Source of the DNA: a virus
DNA: 39,473 nucleotides
Virus record (IMG/VR): IMGVR_UViG_3300008116_000330
Location: 1 to 39,473 of that record
Strand: one strand, 5' to 3'
Below the pieces are notes generated by a model. The model worked only from the letters and a program-made list of their open reading frames with translations. It ran no database searches and was not told where the DNA came from. The position numbers were made by a program, and so were the translations under genes. Positions 1 to 8,142 of the stretch are shown here, piece after piece (positions within the stretch are counted from its first letter, which is position 1; each line of letters begins with the position of its first letter).

Positions 1-10
1 GATTCTACGC

Positions 11-1996
11 ATGAGCGCTCAACGACTCCACCAGCTCCGTAGCGAGCTTCACCAGCATATCCACAACTACCATGTGCTTGCTCAGCCGACTATCACTGAC
101 GAGCACTACGACCAGCTTTTCAAGGAGCTTCAGACTCTTGAGGCCCAGTTCCCTGAGTTGGCAGATCCCACCTCACCGCCCGCTCGTGTGGGCAGCCAGT
201 CGATCGACAGCTTCGAGAAGGTCAAGCACTGTGTAGCCATGCTCTCACTCGAAAACACATTCGCGGCTGAGGAAGTGGTCGGCTACTTCAAAGGCAAAGT
301 CCGTGATCAAGCCAATCCCTTGGGTGTGGTCGAGCCAAAGATTGATGGCCTCTCGATGTCCTTGATCTACAAGGATGGTCAGCTTGTAAAAGCCATCACA
401 CGTGGTGACGGTTCGGTGGGTGACGATGTCACAGCAAATGCTCGCACGATCAAGTCCATCCCTCTCACTCCTCAGTTTAGTGGCGAGGTTCGTGGTGAGG
501 TCTACATGCCCAAGAAACAGTTTGAACGACTCAATGCTAAGCTGGAGAAGGAGGGCGACGAGCTGTTTGCCAACCCTCGCAATGCGGCTGCTGGATCGAT
601 GAAGCGAAAAAACCCGGCAGATGTGGCTGAACGTGGCCTGGCTTTCTTGGCTTACCATGTCGTAAAGTCTGACTACGTGGGCACAGCTGATGCAGTAAGC
701 CAGCATGAACGTTTGAAACAGTTGCAGGCTCTCGGCTTCAGGACTCCTCTAGAAAATGGAGTTCCTGTCATCAATCTTTTTGATCTTGACCAAGTAAAAT
801 CCGCTATCGAGGGTTGGTCTATTGGACGAAGCACATTGGACTATGATATCGATGGGCTGGTTTTCAAGGTCAACGACATTAAGACACAGGTCACCCTGGG
901 CCTCAACAACCGTGCTCCAAACTGGGCCACATCCTACAAGTTCCCACCTGAGCGGAAGGTCACCAAGCTCCTTGGTATCACAGTACAAGTTGGTCGACTG
1001 GGCACACTGACTCCAGTGGCTGAGTTGCAGCCCGTAAATCTGGCTGGCACAGTTGTAAAGCGTGCCAGTCTTCACAATGCTGACGAGATCCAACGACTGG
1101 GCCTCAATATCGGCGATGAAGTCATCATCCAGAAGGCTGCTGAGATCATTCCACAGGTTGTGGGTGTGGCAAACAAGCTAAGCCGAGGGGTTTGGTCTAT
1201 GCCGGATAGGTGTCCATGCTGCAACTCAGCCGTCGATCGTCTCGCCAACAAGGTGGCCATTGTCTGCACTGCTCGTATGTGCAAGGACCAGGTGTTTGCT
1301 CGTCTCGAGCATGCAGTCAAGAAGCAGTCATTGGACATTGATGGTTGTGGTGAGCAGAGCATCAAGGCAATGGTTGATCGAGGCATCAACAGTCTCTCAG
1401 ACTTGTTTGCAGCTGATGATCTTTCCTTTCTAGGTGTTGCAGCGTCCAAGCGTGTTGCTGCTGGTTTGAAGAAGGCCAAGACTGCACCCCTGTGGCGTAA
1501 GCTTCATGCCCTTGGAATTGATGGCATTGGAGTCACCACTTGCAAAGAGCTGGCCAACCGGTGGAATTCACTGCCAGACATGCTTGATAATTTGGATGAA
1601 GTTTCGAAACTGTTGGGACCTGTGACGTTCTCTAACTTTCGAAATTACTTCGAACATGATGACAACATGGCCGAGCTTGAGAAACTCATCGGCCTTGGTT
1701 TTGTCTTTGAAGATGAGAAGAAGTCTGGCCCTCTGGTTGGCAAAGTCTTCTGTATCACGGGTGGTATGTTGAGTGGTTCTCGTGATGAAGTGTCAGCTAA
1801 GATTGAGTCCCTTGGTGGGTCAGTTAAGTCCTCAGTCAGTAAGAAGGTCCACTATCTGGTGGTGGGTGATGGTGCTGGCAATAACAAGTCGGCTGATGCT
1901 AGAAAGAATGGCACACAGTGCATCAGTGAGAAAGAGCTCTACGACATTATGGGACTTCCAATGGAGATTAAGATGTCTGACAACTTCGAAGAATAG
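11..1996 (+). CDS. ligA: NAD-dependent DNA ligase (LigA type)
   Basis: This 661-residue protein has the full architecture of bacterial LigA, which seals nicks in duplex DNA using NAD+. It runs in order: domain Ia with the DEHYDQL motif (about residues 30-36); the adenylation domain with nucleophile Lys110 in EPKIDGL (family KxDG); an OB fold; a four-cysteine zinc finger (CPCC and two later Cys, about 400-425); HhH repeats; and a C-terminal BRCT domain starting near GKVFCITGG (about 578-650). Length matches the bacterial family (about 670), so it is a complete enzyme. T4 itself uses an ATP-dependent ligase, so this is a non-homologous replacement. The ATG at 11 is the first Met of the frame and gives the canonical N-terminus. 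It is followed 11 nt later by a RuvC-like gene. No Shine-Dalgarno is visible. Confidence 0.97.
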   Translation: MSAQRLHQLRSELHQHIHNYHVLAQPTITDEHYDQLFKELQTLEAQFPELADPTSPPARVGSQSIDSFEKVKHCVAMLSLENTFAAEEVVGYFKGKVRDQANPLGVVEPKIDGLSMSLIYKDGQLVKAITRGDGSVGDDVTANARTIKSIPLTPQFSGEVRGEVYMPKKQFERLNAKLEKEGDELFANPRNAAAGSMKRKNPADVAERGLAFLAYHVVKSDYVGTADAVSQHERLKQLQALGFRTPLENGVPVINLFDLDQVKSAIEGWSIGRSTLDYDIDGLVFKVNDIKTQVTLGLNNRAPNWATSYKFPPERKVTKLLGITVQVGRLGTLTPVAELQPVNLAGTVVKRASLHNADEIQRLGLNIGDEVIIQKAAEIIPQVVGVANKLSRGVWSMPDRCPCCNSAVDRLANKVAIVCTARMCKDQVFARLEHAVKKQSLDIDGCGEQSIKAMVDRGINSLSDLFAADDLSFLGVAASKRVAAGLKKAKTAPLWRKLHALGIDGIGVTTCKELANRWNSLPDMLDNLDEVSKLLGPVTFSNFRNYFEHDDNMAELEKLIGLGFVFEDEKKSGPLVGKVFCITGGMLSGSRDEVSAKIESLGGSVKSSVSKKVHYLVVGDGAGNNKSADARKNGTQCISEKELYDIMGLPMEIKMSDNFEE

Positions 1997-2007
1997 TTCT
2001 GTCCTGC

Positions 2008-2592
2008 ATGACAGTTATGGGAATAGACGCCGGTTATGGCCGACCAGGCCTAAGCGTTGTCAAATTTACTGGCGACAAGTGGGATCATCGCCAGTCAAAA
2101 CTTCTATTCTCGGGATTCTTTGAAACAGAGAGACAGTCTGACAAAAACACTAAGGTTGCTGTGGATGATGCTCGACGTATTGGTGAGAGCTGCACATGGA
2201 TGCGCTCCCTTGTTCTTCAGCACTGTCCAGACTTAGTAGTTGTAGAGATGCCACTCAGTGGTGCAAAGAGCGCCCTGGCTATCAAAGGGATGGCTATGGC
2301 CGCAGGTTACACTGTGGCTTTGCTAACTCTAATGCAGGCTGATCTTCAGTTCAAAGTCTTGTATTATTCCCCATATGATACTAAGCGTATTTGTACTGGT
2401 AACCACCATGCGGAGAAGGAAGAGATGGTAAAAGCTGCTATGGATGCTTGGCCAGATGTTAACTTTCCCATAAAGAAAACCCGTAAAAACGGTGTATTTA
2501 GTATACATCCAGGCCGCTCTGAGGCCATGGCAGACTCTCTTTGCGCAATTTTGACACATGTTCGTTTGAATCTCGGAAAATCTATTCTTTAG
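2008..2592 (+). CDS. ruvC: RuvC-like Holliday junction resolvase
   Basis: The 194-residue product has an RNase H/RuvC fold pattern: Asp7 in GIDAGYGRPG on the first strand, Glu80 at the end of DLVVVE, and a C-terminal helix with Glu172 and Asp176 in SEAMADSLCAI. These fit the acidic metal-binding residues of RuvC (D7, E66, D138, D141 in E. coli). The family cuts four-way junctions, which would resolve recombination intermediates before packaging, a job done in T4 by endonuclease VII. The gene follows ligase directly and precedes virion-type genes. The ATG at 2008 places Asp7 as in RuvC; an ATG at 2017 would leave only three residues before it. Specificity for Holliday junctions is inferred; other RuvC-fold nucleases remain possible. 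Confidence 0.72.
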   Translation: MTVMGIDAGYGRPGLSVVKFTGDKWDHRQSKLLFSGFFETERQSDKNTKVAVDDARRIGESCTWMRSLVLQHCPDLVVVEMPLSGAKSALAIKGMAMAAGYTVALLTLMQADLQFKVLYYSPYDTKRICTGNHHAEKEEMVKAAMDAWPDVNFPIKKTRKNGVFSIHPGRSEAMADSLCAILTHVRLNLGKSIL

Positions 2593-2595
2593 TCT

Positions 2596-3426
2596 ATGTC
2601 TGACACTACAAACATTGGTGGGTACTTTAACGGCAACACCTTCCCAATACAGATCAATATATCTGCTATTGGCCAGACCTACACCTTAGCTCCAGGTGAG
2701 TTCATCACAGCGTTAAACACCTCTGGCCAAAAGGTTCGCATCAATGATCCTTTGTTTGATGCGTATGTTGGCAAGAACCGTCTTTCAAAAGAGGTGTTGA
2801 AAGATAAGCAGGTTCATATTTATAGGGTTATGTCACGTGATGAACGTGGCCAGGTGCCTGTTATCCAGACGGCTCCAATCAAGAATGCTGGTGACGGCAA
2901 ACTTGTTACTCCCACCCTGGCACCACCATCGCCTGCCACTGGGCCTAACTCACCCATCAAGGGGATGACCATCCAAGAGGCCATCAGCCTTGGACTGATT
3001 CCTAAGCCGAGGATCTCCACGGAGAAGTCTGGTGTTATTGAAACAGAGGGCGCACCATTCAGAGGTGAGTCTATACCTGAGATCCAATATGATGACGCCG
3101 ATGTTAAGAATTACAAGCCCAAATCCAAACTGGACAACTCTCTGTTGAATGAGAAAGTGACTCTTGACACTGCTGGCCAGAAAGCCTCGATACCTCTCCC
3201 TCCTCCGCCTACCTCCATCCCAACGCCAAATGTGCCGGACATTGTGATGCCAACATTGGAGGATGCTAAAGAGCAGCTTGAGTCTAAAGAAGCCACTGTC
3301 TTTGTGTGTGATTTGGAGAATCCACCCAAAAATTTCCAGTTCCGTTCTCAGCTTGAAAGCTACCTTCGCAAGAAGTATCCTACTCAGGTTGATAGCTACA
3401 TGGCTCGCTATCCAAAGAAAAAGTGA
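2596..3426 (+). CDS. hypothetical protein, probable virion component
   Basis: The 276-residue product was not recognised. The first about 90 residues alternate polar and hydrophobic residues like a small beta domain (IQINISAIGQTYTLAPGEF). Residues about 90-230 are rich in Pro, Ser and Lys, including a PLPPPPTSIPTP stretch, and are probably disordered. The last about 40 residues (FQFRSQLESYLRKKYP) look helical and basic. It starts 3 nt after the stop of the RuvC-like gene and sits before another structural-type gene, so a virion or assembly role is a guess from context. There is no signal peptide or membrane segment. The start lies in the sequence TTAGTCTATG, with no Shine-Dalgarno. Confidence 0.7.
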   Translation: MSDTTNIGGYFNGNTFPIQINISAIGQTYTLAPGEFITALNTSGQKVRINDPLFDAYVGKNRLSKEVLKDKQVHIYRVMSRDERGQVPVIQTAPIKNAGDGKLVTPTLAPPSPATGPNSPIKGMTIQEAISLGLIPKPRISTEKSGVIETEGAPFRGESIPEIQYDDADVKNYKPKSKLDNSLLNEKVTLDTAGQKASIPLPPPPTSIPTPNVPDIVMPTLEDAKEQLESKEATVFVCDLENPPKNFQFRSQLESYLRKKYPTQVDSYMARYPKKK

Positions 3427-3444
3427 TGGCTGTGTAGTTAGTTT

Positions 3445-4191
3445 GTGCCGAACCCTGAAGTTCCATTGGCCGTCGGTCCAACTCTACCTCTCTATGGGTA
3501 CAGTGCCGACCAGTTGAAAGATTGGATTTTCCGTCAATTGGGATCTCCAATCTTTAACGTTGAGCTGCATGAGCAGCACGTCTATGACAGCATTCAAGAG
3601 GGTCTCAACAACATTTCCTTGTGGAGGCCCAGAATCAGATATGGTGCCATACGGCTTTTAGCTAACAAGACGATCTACTTGCAGGGTGTAGACGTTGGTG
3701 CTCAAGGAATTGTCAATGTTGATTTCGTTGACAATGTTCCAAGTCCAACTGAAATTTTCTACGGTAACCTTATATCACCAGCTCCTCTTATTCGTACCGG
3801 CCTTGATGAGTACGATAACTTTCTAAGATGGAGAAAAACATGGCAGCGCGTCACCTCTGTGATGCCTGATTGGATGTATGACGTGTTCACAAAAACGCTA
3901 TACATCCACAACCCAATTGAGCGTTACCATGCCGGTGTTACTGCTTTTGAGAATTTCAATCGTACGCAAGATCTTCCTCCGTACGAGGCCAAGTGGGTGC
4001 GTGATTTCTCTTTGGCACGGTCACGGTATCTCTACGGCGACATCCTCAACAAATTCAGTGGCGCCATCCCAGGTCCAGTCAAGGACCTGACATTGGACAT
4101 CAACAAGCGAGCTGATGGCGAGAAGCAAATGAACGAGCTACTTCAGACTCTTAAGAATTCTCAGTATCTTACAGCCATCTCGACAGACTAA
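3445..4191 (+). CDS. probable virion structural protein (neck-type)
   Basis: The 248-residue product starts with GTG (the TTG and other upstream codons are less likely). Its N-terminal part, DWIFRQLGSPIFNVEL followed by an amphipathic helix (about residues 24-55), resembles a pattern common in myovirus neck or head-tail joining proteins, in which a short helix, the phrase LGxPxxNVEL and a second helix precede a beta domain. The C-terminus (KWVRDFSLARSRYLYGDIL, then PGPVKDL) is helical. The family assignment is from memory of such proteins and is weak. The gene is followed by a 90-nt gap containing a promoter for the helicase, so it probably ends a transcription unit. The start lies 2 nt after TTAGT. 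Confidence 0.6.
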   Translation: MPNPEVPLAVGPTLPLYGYSADQLKDWIFRQLGSPIFNVELHEQHVYDSIQEGLNNISLWRPRIRYGAIRLLANKTIYLQGVDVGAQGIVNVDFVDNVPSPTEIFYGNLISPAPLIRTGLDEYDNFLRWRKTWQRVTSVMPDWMYDVFTKTLYIHNPIERYHAGVTAFENFNRTQDLPPYEAKWVRDFSLARSRYLYGDILNKFSGAIPGPVKDLTLDINKRADGEKQMNELLQTLKNSQYLTAISTD

Positions 4192-4243
4192 AAAGCGCAT
4201 TTCGCTGCGTCTGGCACGCTCTAGAAATTTTTTCAAAAGATTG

Positions 4244-4273
4244 TTTACATTCGTCCCAGCCAGGAGGTATACT
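4244..4273 (+). promoter_or_regulatory. sigma70-like promoter, leaderless arrangement, upstream of SNF2 gene
   Basis: TTTACA at 4244-4249 and TATACT at 4268-4273 are separated by 18 nt. The -10 box ends 8 nt before the helicase ATG at 4282, so initiation would fall at or next to the start codon. An AGGAGG at 4262-4267 lies inside the spacer, 14 nt from the ATG, so it is too far to be a good ribosome site and would not be transcribed from this promoter. The same layout recurs before two minus-strand genes (23876-23904 and 35021-35048). Confidence 0.6.
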
Positions 4274-4281
4274 CACCCCTG

Positions 4282-6237
4282 ATGACTGCGACGACTATGA
4301 CAATCAACATCCTCAACCTCCTGCCTTGGAGCCAGCCTCGACTGGTCGACACCAGCCGCGGTTTGCGCCAGGTTCGCAACGCCATTCCTGACCGTAACTT
4401 CTGGGATCTCTGGAAGACGAACAAGGAGAAACTCAAAAATCACGGCGTTAGCATCAAAAAGGTCGATACCACAGGTGAGTGGACAGCTTGCCTCTGGACT
4501 GATCCTTCTCCAGAGTACATCGAGAAGCTGGCTGCTAGCCAAGCTGAAGACGCCAACATCACCGTACCTGCTCCTGAGGGCTTCGACTACCTTGGCTACC
4601 AGCGAGCCGGTATCTTGTATGCCCACACTGACAGCTCGCTGACCACGCTGAAACGGGGCGTTCTTATCGGCGACGAAATGGGTCTGGGCAAGACCATCGA
4701 GGCGATTGGTATCATCAACCTTCATCCAGAACTTCGCAAGGTTTTGGTGGTTGTGCCCTCCTCCCTCAAGATCAACTGGAAAAACGAGCTCACTAAGTGG
4801 CTCACTGACGACCGAACAGTTGGCGTTGCCAAAGGTTCTAAGGTTCCTGACACTGACATCGTCATCATCAACTTTGACATCCTCAAGCAGAATCATCACG
4901 CTCTTCTATCCCGTAGCTTCGATCTGATGGTCATTGATGAGGCCCACAACATCCGTAACGTTCGTACTCAACGCTACGCTTTTCTAAAGCCACTGGTTGC
5001 CAAGCACGTTGTCGCTTTGACTGGCACACCTATCTGGAACAAAACTGATGACCTGTGGGCGTTGCTTACCCTTCTCTGCTCCCCAGAGGAACTGAATGAG
5101 AAGTGGTCAGACTGGCGCAAGTTTAAGTACTGCTCCACTAAGCCTAACCTTCAGGCCCAACTCAATCGTCGTCTCCGTGAGAATCTGATGATTCGCCGGA
5201 TGAAGGCTGAAGTCCTCAAGGAGCTTCCGCCTAAGCTTCGTCAAGTTGTTGAGTTGCCTGCCACTGGTGCAGCCTACGAGGCGGTTCAGACTGAACTTGC
5301 AGCCTATGTTGCCCGTCAATCTCGTCTCATTGAGCTTCGCTCCGCTCTTCTGCTGGCCAAAGTAAATGAGGACAAGGAGGCCTATCACAAAGCTCTGGAG
5401 GCTCTTAAGTATGAGGCCCGTGTGTCTTTTGACGAGCTCTCCAAAGTTCGCCACAACACGGTGCTTGCCAAGTTGGACCACATCATCGAACATCTCAAAG
5501 ATCTCCATGAGGAGAATCCTGAGCGCAAGATCATCTTCTTCGCCCACCATCGAGACGTGCTTGAGACTATCTCGAGCCACTTCGCTGGTGCTCCCATTGT
5601 TATGGGCGGTATGACGCCAGAGGCCAAACAACAGTCTGTTGATCGTTTCAACAATGACCCGAATACTTGGTTGATCTGTGGTTCGATTCGTGCCATGGGC
5701 CTTGGCTTCAACATGACCTCCTCCTCGTGGGTGGTATTTGGCGAGTTGGACTGGACGCCAGCTACTGTTACCCAGTGCGAAGACCGTACACATCGTATCG
5801 GTCAGACTGCATCCAACATCATGGTTCAGCATCTGACTCTTGAAGGTTCACTGGATGCTCGCATGGCCCAAATCATCCTGGAAAAGCAGCGAATCATGGA
5901 TGGAACTGTCGGCCAGCTTGAAGCTGAGGAGCCAGCCATTATGGATCCCAACGTTGAACTGGTCACTGTTTCTAACAAGGAGCTTGATCGCGCCCAAGGT
6001 ATGCCTGAGGCGCAAATCTCCGCCATTCATACCGCTTTGCGAATGTTGGCCGGTGTCTGCGACGGTGCCCATCAGCGAGATGACATTGGCTTCAATGGTT
6101 GTGACACTATCATTGGACACGCTTTGGCCGGTTGCCATGGCCTAACCTCCAAGCAAGCTCTGCTTGGCAAGAAGATCCTTAAGAAATATCACCGTCAAAT
6201 CCCTGGTGATATTTACGCCACTATCTTTAATTCATAA
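4282..6237 (+). CDS. SNF2-family DNA helicase/translocase
   Basis: This 651-residue superfamily 2 protein has all core motifs of Snf2 ATPases: Walker A in GDEMGLGKT (about 130-138), DEAH (219-222), TGTP (247-250), and, in the second RecA-like lobe, a GLGFN segment followed by CEDRTHRIGQ (about 498-508), which is diagnostic for Snf2 over other SF2 helicases. The short spacing between lobes is closest to SMARCAL1/HepA-like members, which remodel forks and anneal strands. In T4 the SF2 helicase UvsW drives branch migration and the switch from origin- to recombination-dependent replication; a similar role is inferred. It has its own promoter. ATG 4282 is used as start; ATG 4297 in frame is an alternative. 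The last about 100 residues are an accessory C-terminal extension. Confidence 0.93.
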   Translation: MTATTMTINILNLLPWSQPRLVDTSRGLRQVRNAIPDRNFWDLWKTNKEKLKNHGVSIKKVDTTGEWTACLWTDPSPEYIEKLAASQAEDANITVPAPEGFDYLGYQRAGILYAHTDSSLTTLKRGVLIGDEMGLGKTIEAIGIINLHPELRKVLVVVPSSLKINWKNELTKWLTDDRTVGVAKGSKVPDTDIVIINFDILKQNHHALLSRSFDLMVIDEAHNIRNVRTQRYAFLKPLVAKHVVALTGTPIWNKTDDLWALLTLLCSPEELNEKWSDWRKFKYCSTKPNLQAQLNRRLRENLMIRRMKAEVLKELPPKLRQVVELPATGAAYEAVQTELAAYVARQSRLIELRSALLLAKVNEDKEAYHKALEALKYEARVSFDELSKVRHNTVLAKLDHIIEHLKDLHEENPERKIIFFAHHRDVLETISSHFAGAPIVMGGMTPEAKQQSVDRFNNDPNTWLICGSIRAMGLGFNMTSSSWVVFGELDWTPATVTQCEDRTHRIGQTASNIMVQHLTLEGSLDARMAQIILEKQRIMDGTVGQLEAEEPAIMDPNVELVTVSNKELDRAQGMPEAQISAIHTALRMLAGVCDGAHQRDDIGFNGCDTIIGHALAGCHGLTSKQALLGKKILKKYHRQIPGDIYATIFNS

Positions 6238-6250
6238 TTTGCTGTTCTAA

Positions 6251-6273
6251 GCAGAGTGACTTACTCGCTCTGC
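6251..6273 (+). promoter_or_regulatory. hairpin enclosing the GTG start of a glycosyltransferase gene
   Basis: Bases 6251-6259 pair with 6265-6273 over nine positions (one G-U) around a five-base loop. The GTG start codon at 6256-6258 is within the 5' arm. If it forms in the mRNA it would limit initiation unless ribosomes from the upstream helicase gene (stop at 6237) or another factor open it. This is seen only as sequence complementarity. Confidence 0.35.
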
Positions 6274-6936
6274 TACACATCAAGGCGTCCACCAGCCATT
6301 GGACCCATGGCTGATCTATGGGTAAAAATGGCAACGGATACCTCATGCTTTGAGATAATCATTGCAGTCGATCAAGATGACTCGGCCAGCATTGAATCTG
6401 CCTGCAAGTGCCATGAATCATTGAAATCAAAAGGCATCGTGAGTCAGGTAGTCATCCAGCCTGACATTCCAGGGACCTGTGTAAAAGGCTGGAATGCTGC
6501 AGCCAAGAAAGCCAATGGAAAAGTACTTATAGCCATATCTGACGACTTCTACCCCATCAGAAGTTGGAACGAAAGGATCTTGGCGGTCTCTGACAAAGAC
6601 TGGATCAATCGTCGTCATGTTGTGATGGTAAATGATGGCTATGTTAAAGACTTGTGTACATTGCCCATAGTCACGAAGGAACGGCACGATGAACTGGGTT
6701 ATCTCTTCTATCCCGGTTACAAGTCAATGTACTGTGATACTGAGCTTACATACCATGCTATTCAAGATGGCATCATGATTAAAGCTCTTCACCTTGTTTT
6801 CAGCCACTATCACCCAGACAATAATATGCGAATGAAGGATGTAGTCGACATGAATCATTCCAATCCTGAGAGATACAAGTCTGGCCAATCTTTGTTCGAA
6901 TATCGTAAGTCCACTGGTTTCCCAAAAGATCTATGA
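6256..6936 (+). CDS. GT-A fold glycosyltransferase (GT2-like)
   Basis: The 226-residue product begins with a typical GT2 strand-loop pattern (YSLCYTSRRPP), then FEIIIAVDQDDSAS, a WNAAAKKANGKVLIAISDDF segment carrying the SDDF metal/nucleotide-sugar DxD-type motif at about residues 95-98, and a C-terminal acceptor-side region. These enzymes transfer a sugar from a nucleotide donor; donor and acceptor cannot be read. The GTG start is chosen because the first beta strand begins right there; ATG 6307 would remove it. Its stop overlaps the next glycosyltransferase by 4 nt (ATGA), so the two are translationally coupled. The start codon lies inside a predicted hairpin. Confidence 0.8.
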   Translation: MTYSLCYTSRRPPAIGPMADLWVKMATDTSCFEIIIAVDQDDSASIESACKCHESLKSKGIVSQVVIQPDIPGTCVKGWNAAAKKANGKVLIAISDDFYPIRSWNERILAVSDKDWINRRHVVMVNDGYVKDLCTLPIVTKERHDELGYLFYPGYKSMYCDTELTYHAIQDGIMIKALHLVFSHYHPDNNMRMKDVVDMNHSNPERYKSGQSLFEYRKSTGFPKDL

Positions 6937-7757
6937 AATACGCTGCATACATTCAAGCCACCAAAGATGACTTCTGCCTTTTTGAGGTTTGTAAGCGTCT
7001 TCTGGATGAAGGTCTTCAAGACTTCTTTTTCTGCGTTCCAGATGAGTACTGGAATGGCAGAATCACACCGCCTGAGGACTTGCTTCAGGTTGACAATGTG
7101 GCCAAGGAACTTAACAATCTTGGGGCTAATGCGAGAGTCAAGACTTTTGGCGTATCAAAATACAGAAGGCTAGGCAGAAGTCTGATCGAGGTTGAGACCC
7201 ACATCAGAAATGAATCAGTTCAGTGGATCAGAGAATCTGGTTTTGAGCACATCATAATCGTCGATGGCGATGAGCTGTGGAAGAAGAATTACTTCCTTAA
7301 TATGAAGAGGTTTGTGGCCGATTACAAGCCCACCTCCATAGCCCTTGGAATGATACCCACCATTGGCCTTCCAGGGTATCCCATCGAAGGTGCAAAGGAC
7401 ATGGCCACAGCTTACATTGGGCCAGGAGTTTCTTTTGTTGAATGTCGCAAGCCCGATGGTCACAGAGGCGTTGAACTTGTGGATGTAAGAGGCATAATCC
7501 ACTTCACAGCGACTCGAAAGACCATGCAGGAGATCATCGATAAGCATCGTACTTCAGGACACTATGATGACCCCTCTTATGATTTTGAAGGGTGGATTGC
7601 CAACACACTGCCGAATGTTAAACCTGGTATGTTGAACGCTCACATGTATCGTCCATACCAAATTTGGCCCAGAGTTCGCAAGTGGACCAAGGCTGAGATA
7701 GACCAGATTCCAACGTCCATTCACCCATATTTAGACACTACTGACATTGATGCCTGA
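6933..7757 (+). CDS. probable glycosyltransferase (GT-A fold)
   Basis: The 274-residue product shows a strand plus acidic motif, HIIIVDGDELW (about residues 106-116), that fits the DxD site of GT-A glycosyltransferases, with flanking hydrophobic strands and a basic, aromatic C-terminal part. The N-terminus (KYAAYIQATKDDF) also fits the first beta strand of such a fold. It overlaps the preceding GT2 gene by 4 nt, and a GT9 gene follows shortly after, so a glycan assembly cluster is likely. The sugar and target are unknown. I see no membrane segment, so it is probably cytoplasmic. Confidence 0.66.
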   Translation: MKYAAYIQATKDDFCLFEVCKRLLDEGLQDFFFCVPDEYWNGRITPPEDLLQVDNVAKELNNLGANARVKTFGVSKYRRLGRSLIEVETHIRNESVQWIRESGFEHIIIVDGDELWKKNYFLNMKRFVADYKPTSIALGMIPTIGLPGYPIEGAKDMATAYIGPGVSFVECRKPDGHRGVELVDVRGIIHFTATRKTMQEIIDKHRTSGHYDDPSYDFEGWIANTLPNVKPGMLNAHMYRPYQIWPRVRKWTKAEIDQIPTSIHPYLDTTDIDA

Positions 7758-8142
7758 TGTTACACGATCATTGAGTCCAGCAGTAATTGAGAGGTCCATT
7801 CTCAATTATTTGCGAAGACAGAGAGACTGGACCGGTTATCACCAGATGATCTATCGGGTCTCTAAGGAGTTAAGACCATTCACTTACAAGGTGGATGGCA
7901 CAAAACTTGCTGTCTTTAGATGTTGTGCCGACTTGCTTAAAAGCCACATTATCTTTAGAAGAAAAGCCAGAATAGGAGCTAGAAGCTGTTGTCGTAAGAC
8001 TGATATTAAGCTGCCGGACCAAGTTAGACTCAACGCTCTTTACTTGCCGAGTTCTAGTCAGCATGAAAGAGTCTTTGAAGTTTTCCAATCCCCGGTGGCT
8101 CGTAATGACAATGGCCAAGCCCGTCTTGTGGCCACGATGTGA
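7750..8142 (+). CDS. small basic hypothetical protein
   Basis: The frame encodes about 130 residues, rich in Arg, Lys and Cys (several CC pairs), with an N-terminal helical stretch (ERSILNYLRRQRDW) and a pattern near residues 15-65 that could be a winged helix; that is only a visual impression. ATG 7750 is preferred over an in-frame TTG at 7747. It overlaps the upstream gene by 8 nt and, if the GT9 gene starts at 8063, the next gene by 80 nt, which is unusual here. Either that start is too early or this ORF is shorter or non-coding at its 3' end. I do not recognise it. Confidence 0.5.
   Translation: MPDVTRSLSPAVIERSILNYLRRQRDWTGYHQMIYRVSKELRPFTYKVDGTKLAVFRCCADLLKSHIIFRRKARIGARSCCRKTDIKLPDQVRLNALYLPSSSQHERVFEVFQSPVARNDNGQARLVATM

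Noticed and set aside
4195-4235. Possible terminator after the neck-type gene (short GC stems followed by ATTTTTT)
   Set aside because: Stems are only about 4 bp and are not adjacent to the T-run.
5680-5695. GGTTCGATTC resembling a tRNA T-arm
   Set aside because: It lies in the helicase coding sequence, and no acceptor, D or anticodon stems fit around it.
4273-5832. Long minus-strand frames (208 and 241 residues) opposite the helicase
   Set aside because: They lie opposite a gene with all Snf2 motifs; their translations show no conserved pattern.
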